A stretch of DNA of 20,237 bases from Pseudomonadota bacterium (GTDB taxonomy: Bacteria; Desulfobacterota; Syntrophia; Syntrophales; JADFWA01): contig JAUWNZ010000003.1 of NCBI GenBank assembly GCA_030612385.1, positions 1 to 20,237 of the forward strand, written 5' to 3'. A model generated the notes under the pieces. It had not been told where the DNA came from and searched no databases. It was given only the letters and a program-made list of their open reading frames with translations. Position numbers and translations under genes: made by a program. This document shows positions 20,221 through 20,237 of this stretch, piece after piece (within the stretch, counting starts at the first letter, position 1; each line of letters begins with the position of its first letter).

Positions 20221-20237
20221 CACCCACCCGCCTACTC

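Overview
The window is one long flagellar gene cluster. All 22 recognisable genes lie on the minus strand, so the operon reads from the right edge to the left. The gene order is MotE-like, fliK, flgD, flgE, motA, a motB-like gene, motB, fliL, fliM, fliN, fliO, fliP, fliQ, fliR, flhB, flhA, flhF, flhG, fliA, and then three small accessory genes. This order and the protein styles (FlhF/FlhG, paired MotB proteins, a FliL paralogue, sigma-54-type promoters) suggest a Desulfobacterota (former Deltaproteobacteria) bacterium. That lineage is inferred from layout, not from a database search.

Layout by position. 17.0-20.1 kb: hook assembly (MotE-like protein, hook-length control FliK, hook cap FlgD); flgE at 15.7-16.9 kb encodes the hook. 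12.2-15.2 kb: stator (MotA, a MotB-like protein without the ion-binding aspartate, a normal MotB, FliL). 10.5-12.0 kb: switch complex (FliM, FliN). 4.5-10.4 kb: type III export gate (FliO, FliP, FliQ, FliR, FlhB, FlhA). 1.6-4.6 kb: placement and regulation (FlhF GTPase, FlhG ATPase, sigma-28 FliA). 0.1-1.4 kb: a FliL-like protein and two small proteins of unknown function. Genes within each module often overlap or nearly touch (flhA/flhF, flhA/flhB, fliM/fliN, fliO/fliP, motA/motB-like, flhG/fliA), which suggests translational coupling.

The most unusual content lies between the genes. Every junction that is not tightly coupled holds a repeat element, usually a large imperfect hairpin whose arms are tandem 7-bp units (GGTTCAC, GGTCAGT, GGGTTTC, GGGTTCT, TAGGCTG, GTGTTCA). 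Units are uniform within an array but differ between arrays, and the opposing arm changes to match. Four copies share an identical 29-bp core. Other families also appear: CGCAGAG inverted repeats, a twin CACGAAG element, 18-bp hairpins with different but complementary stems, and a REPIN-like inverted pair inside fliK. Several elements touch coding sequence: they supply the stop codon and tail of flhF, abut the start codons of fliR and the FliL-like gene, and add in-frame segments to fliK and the FliL-like gene. Two good sigma-54 promoter candidates precede fliK and motA. No rRNA, tRNA, CRISPR array, transposase or integrase gene was seen.
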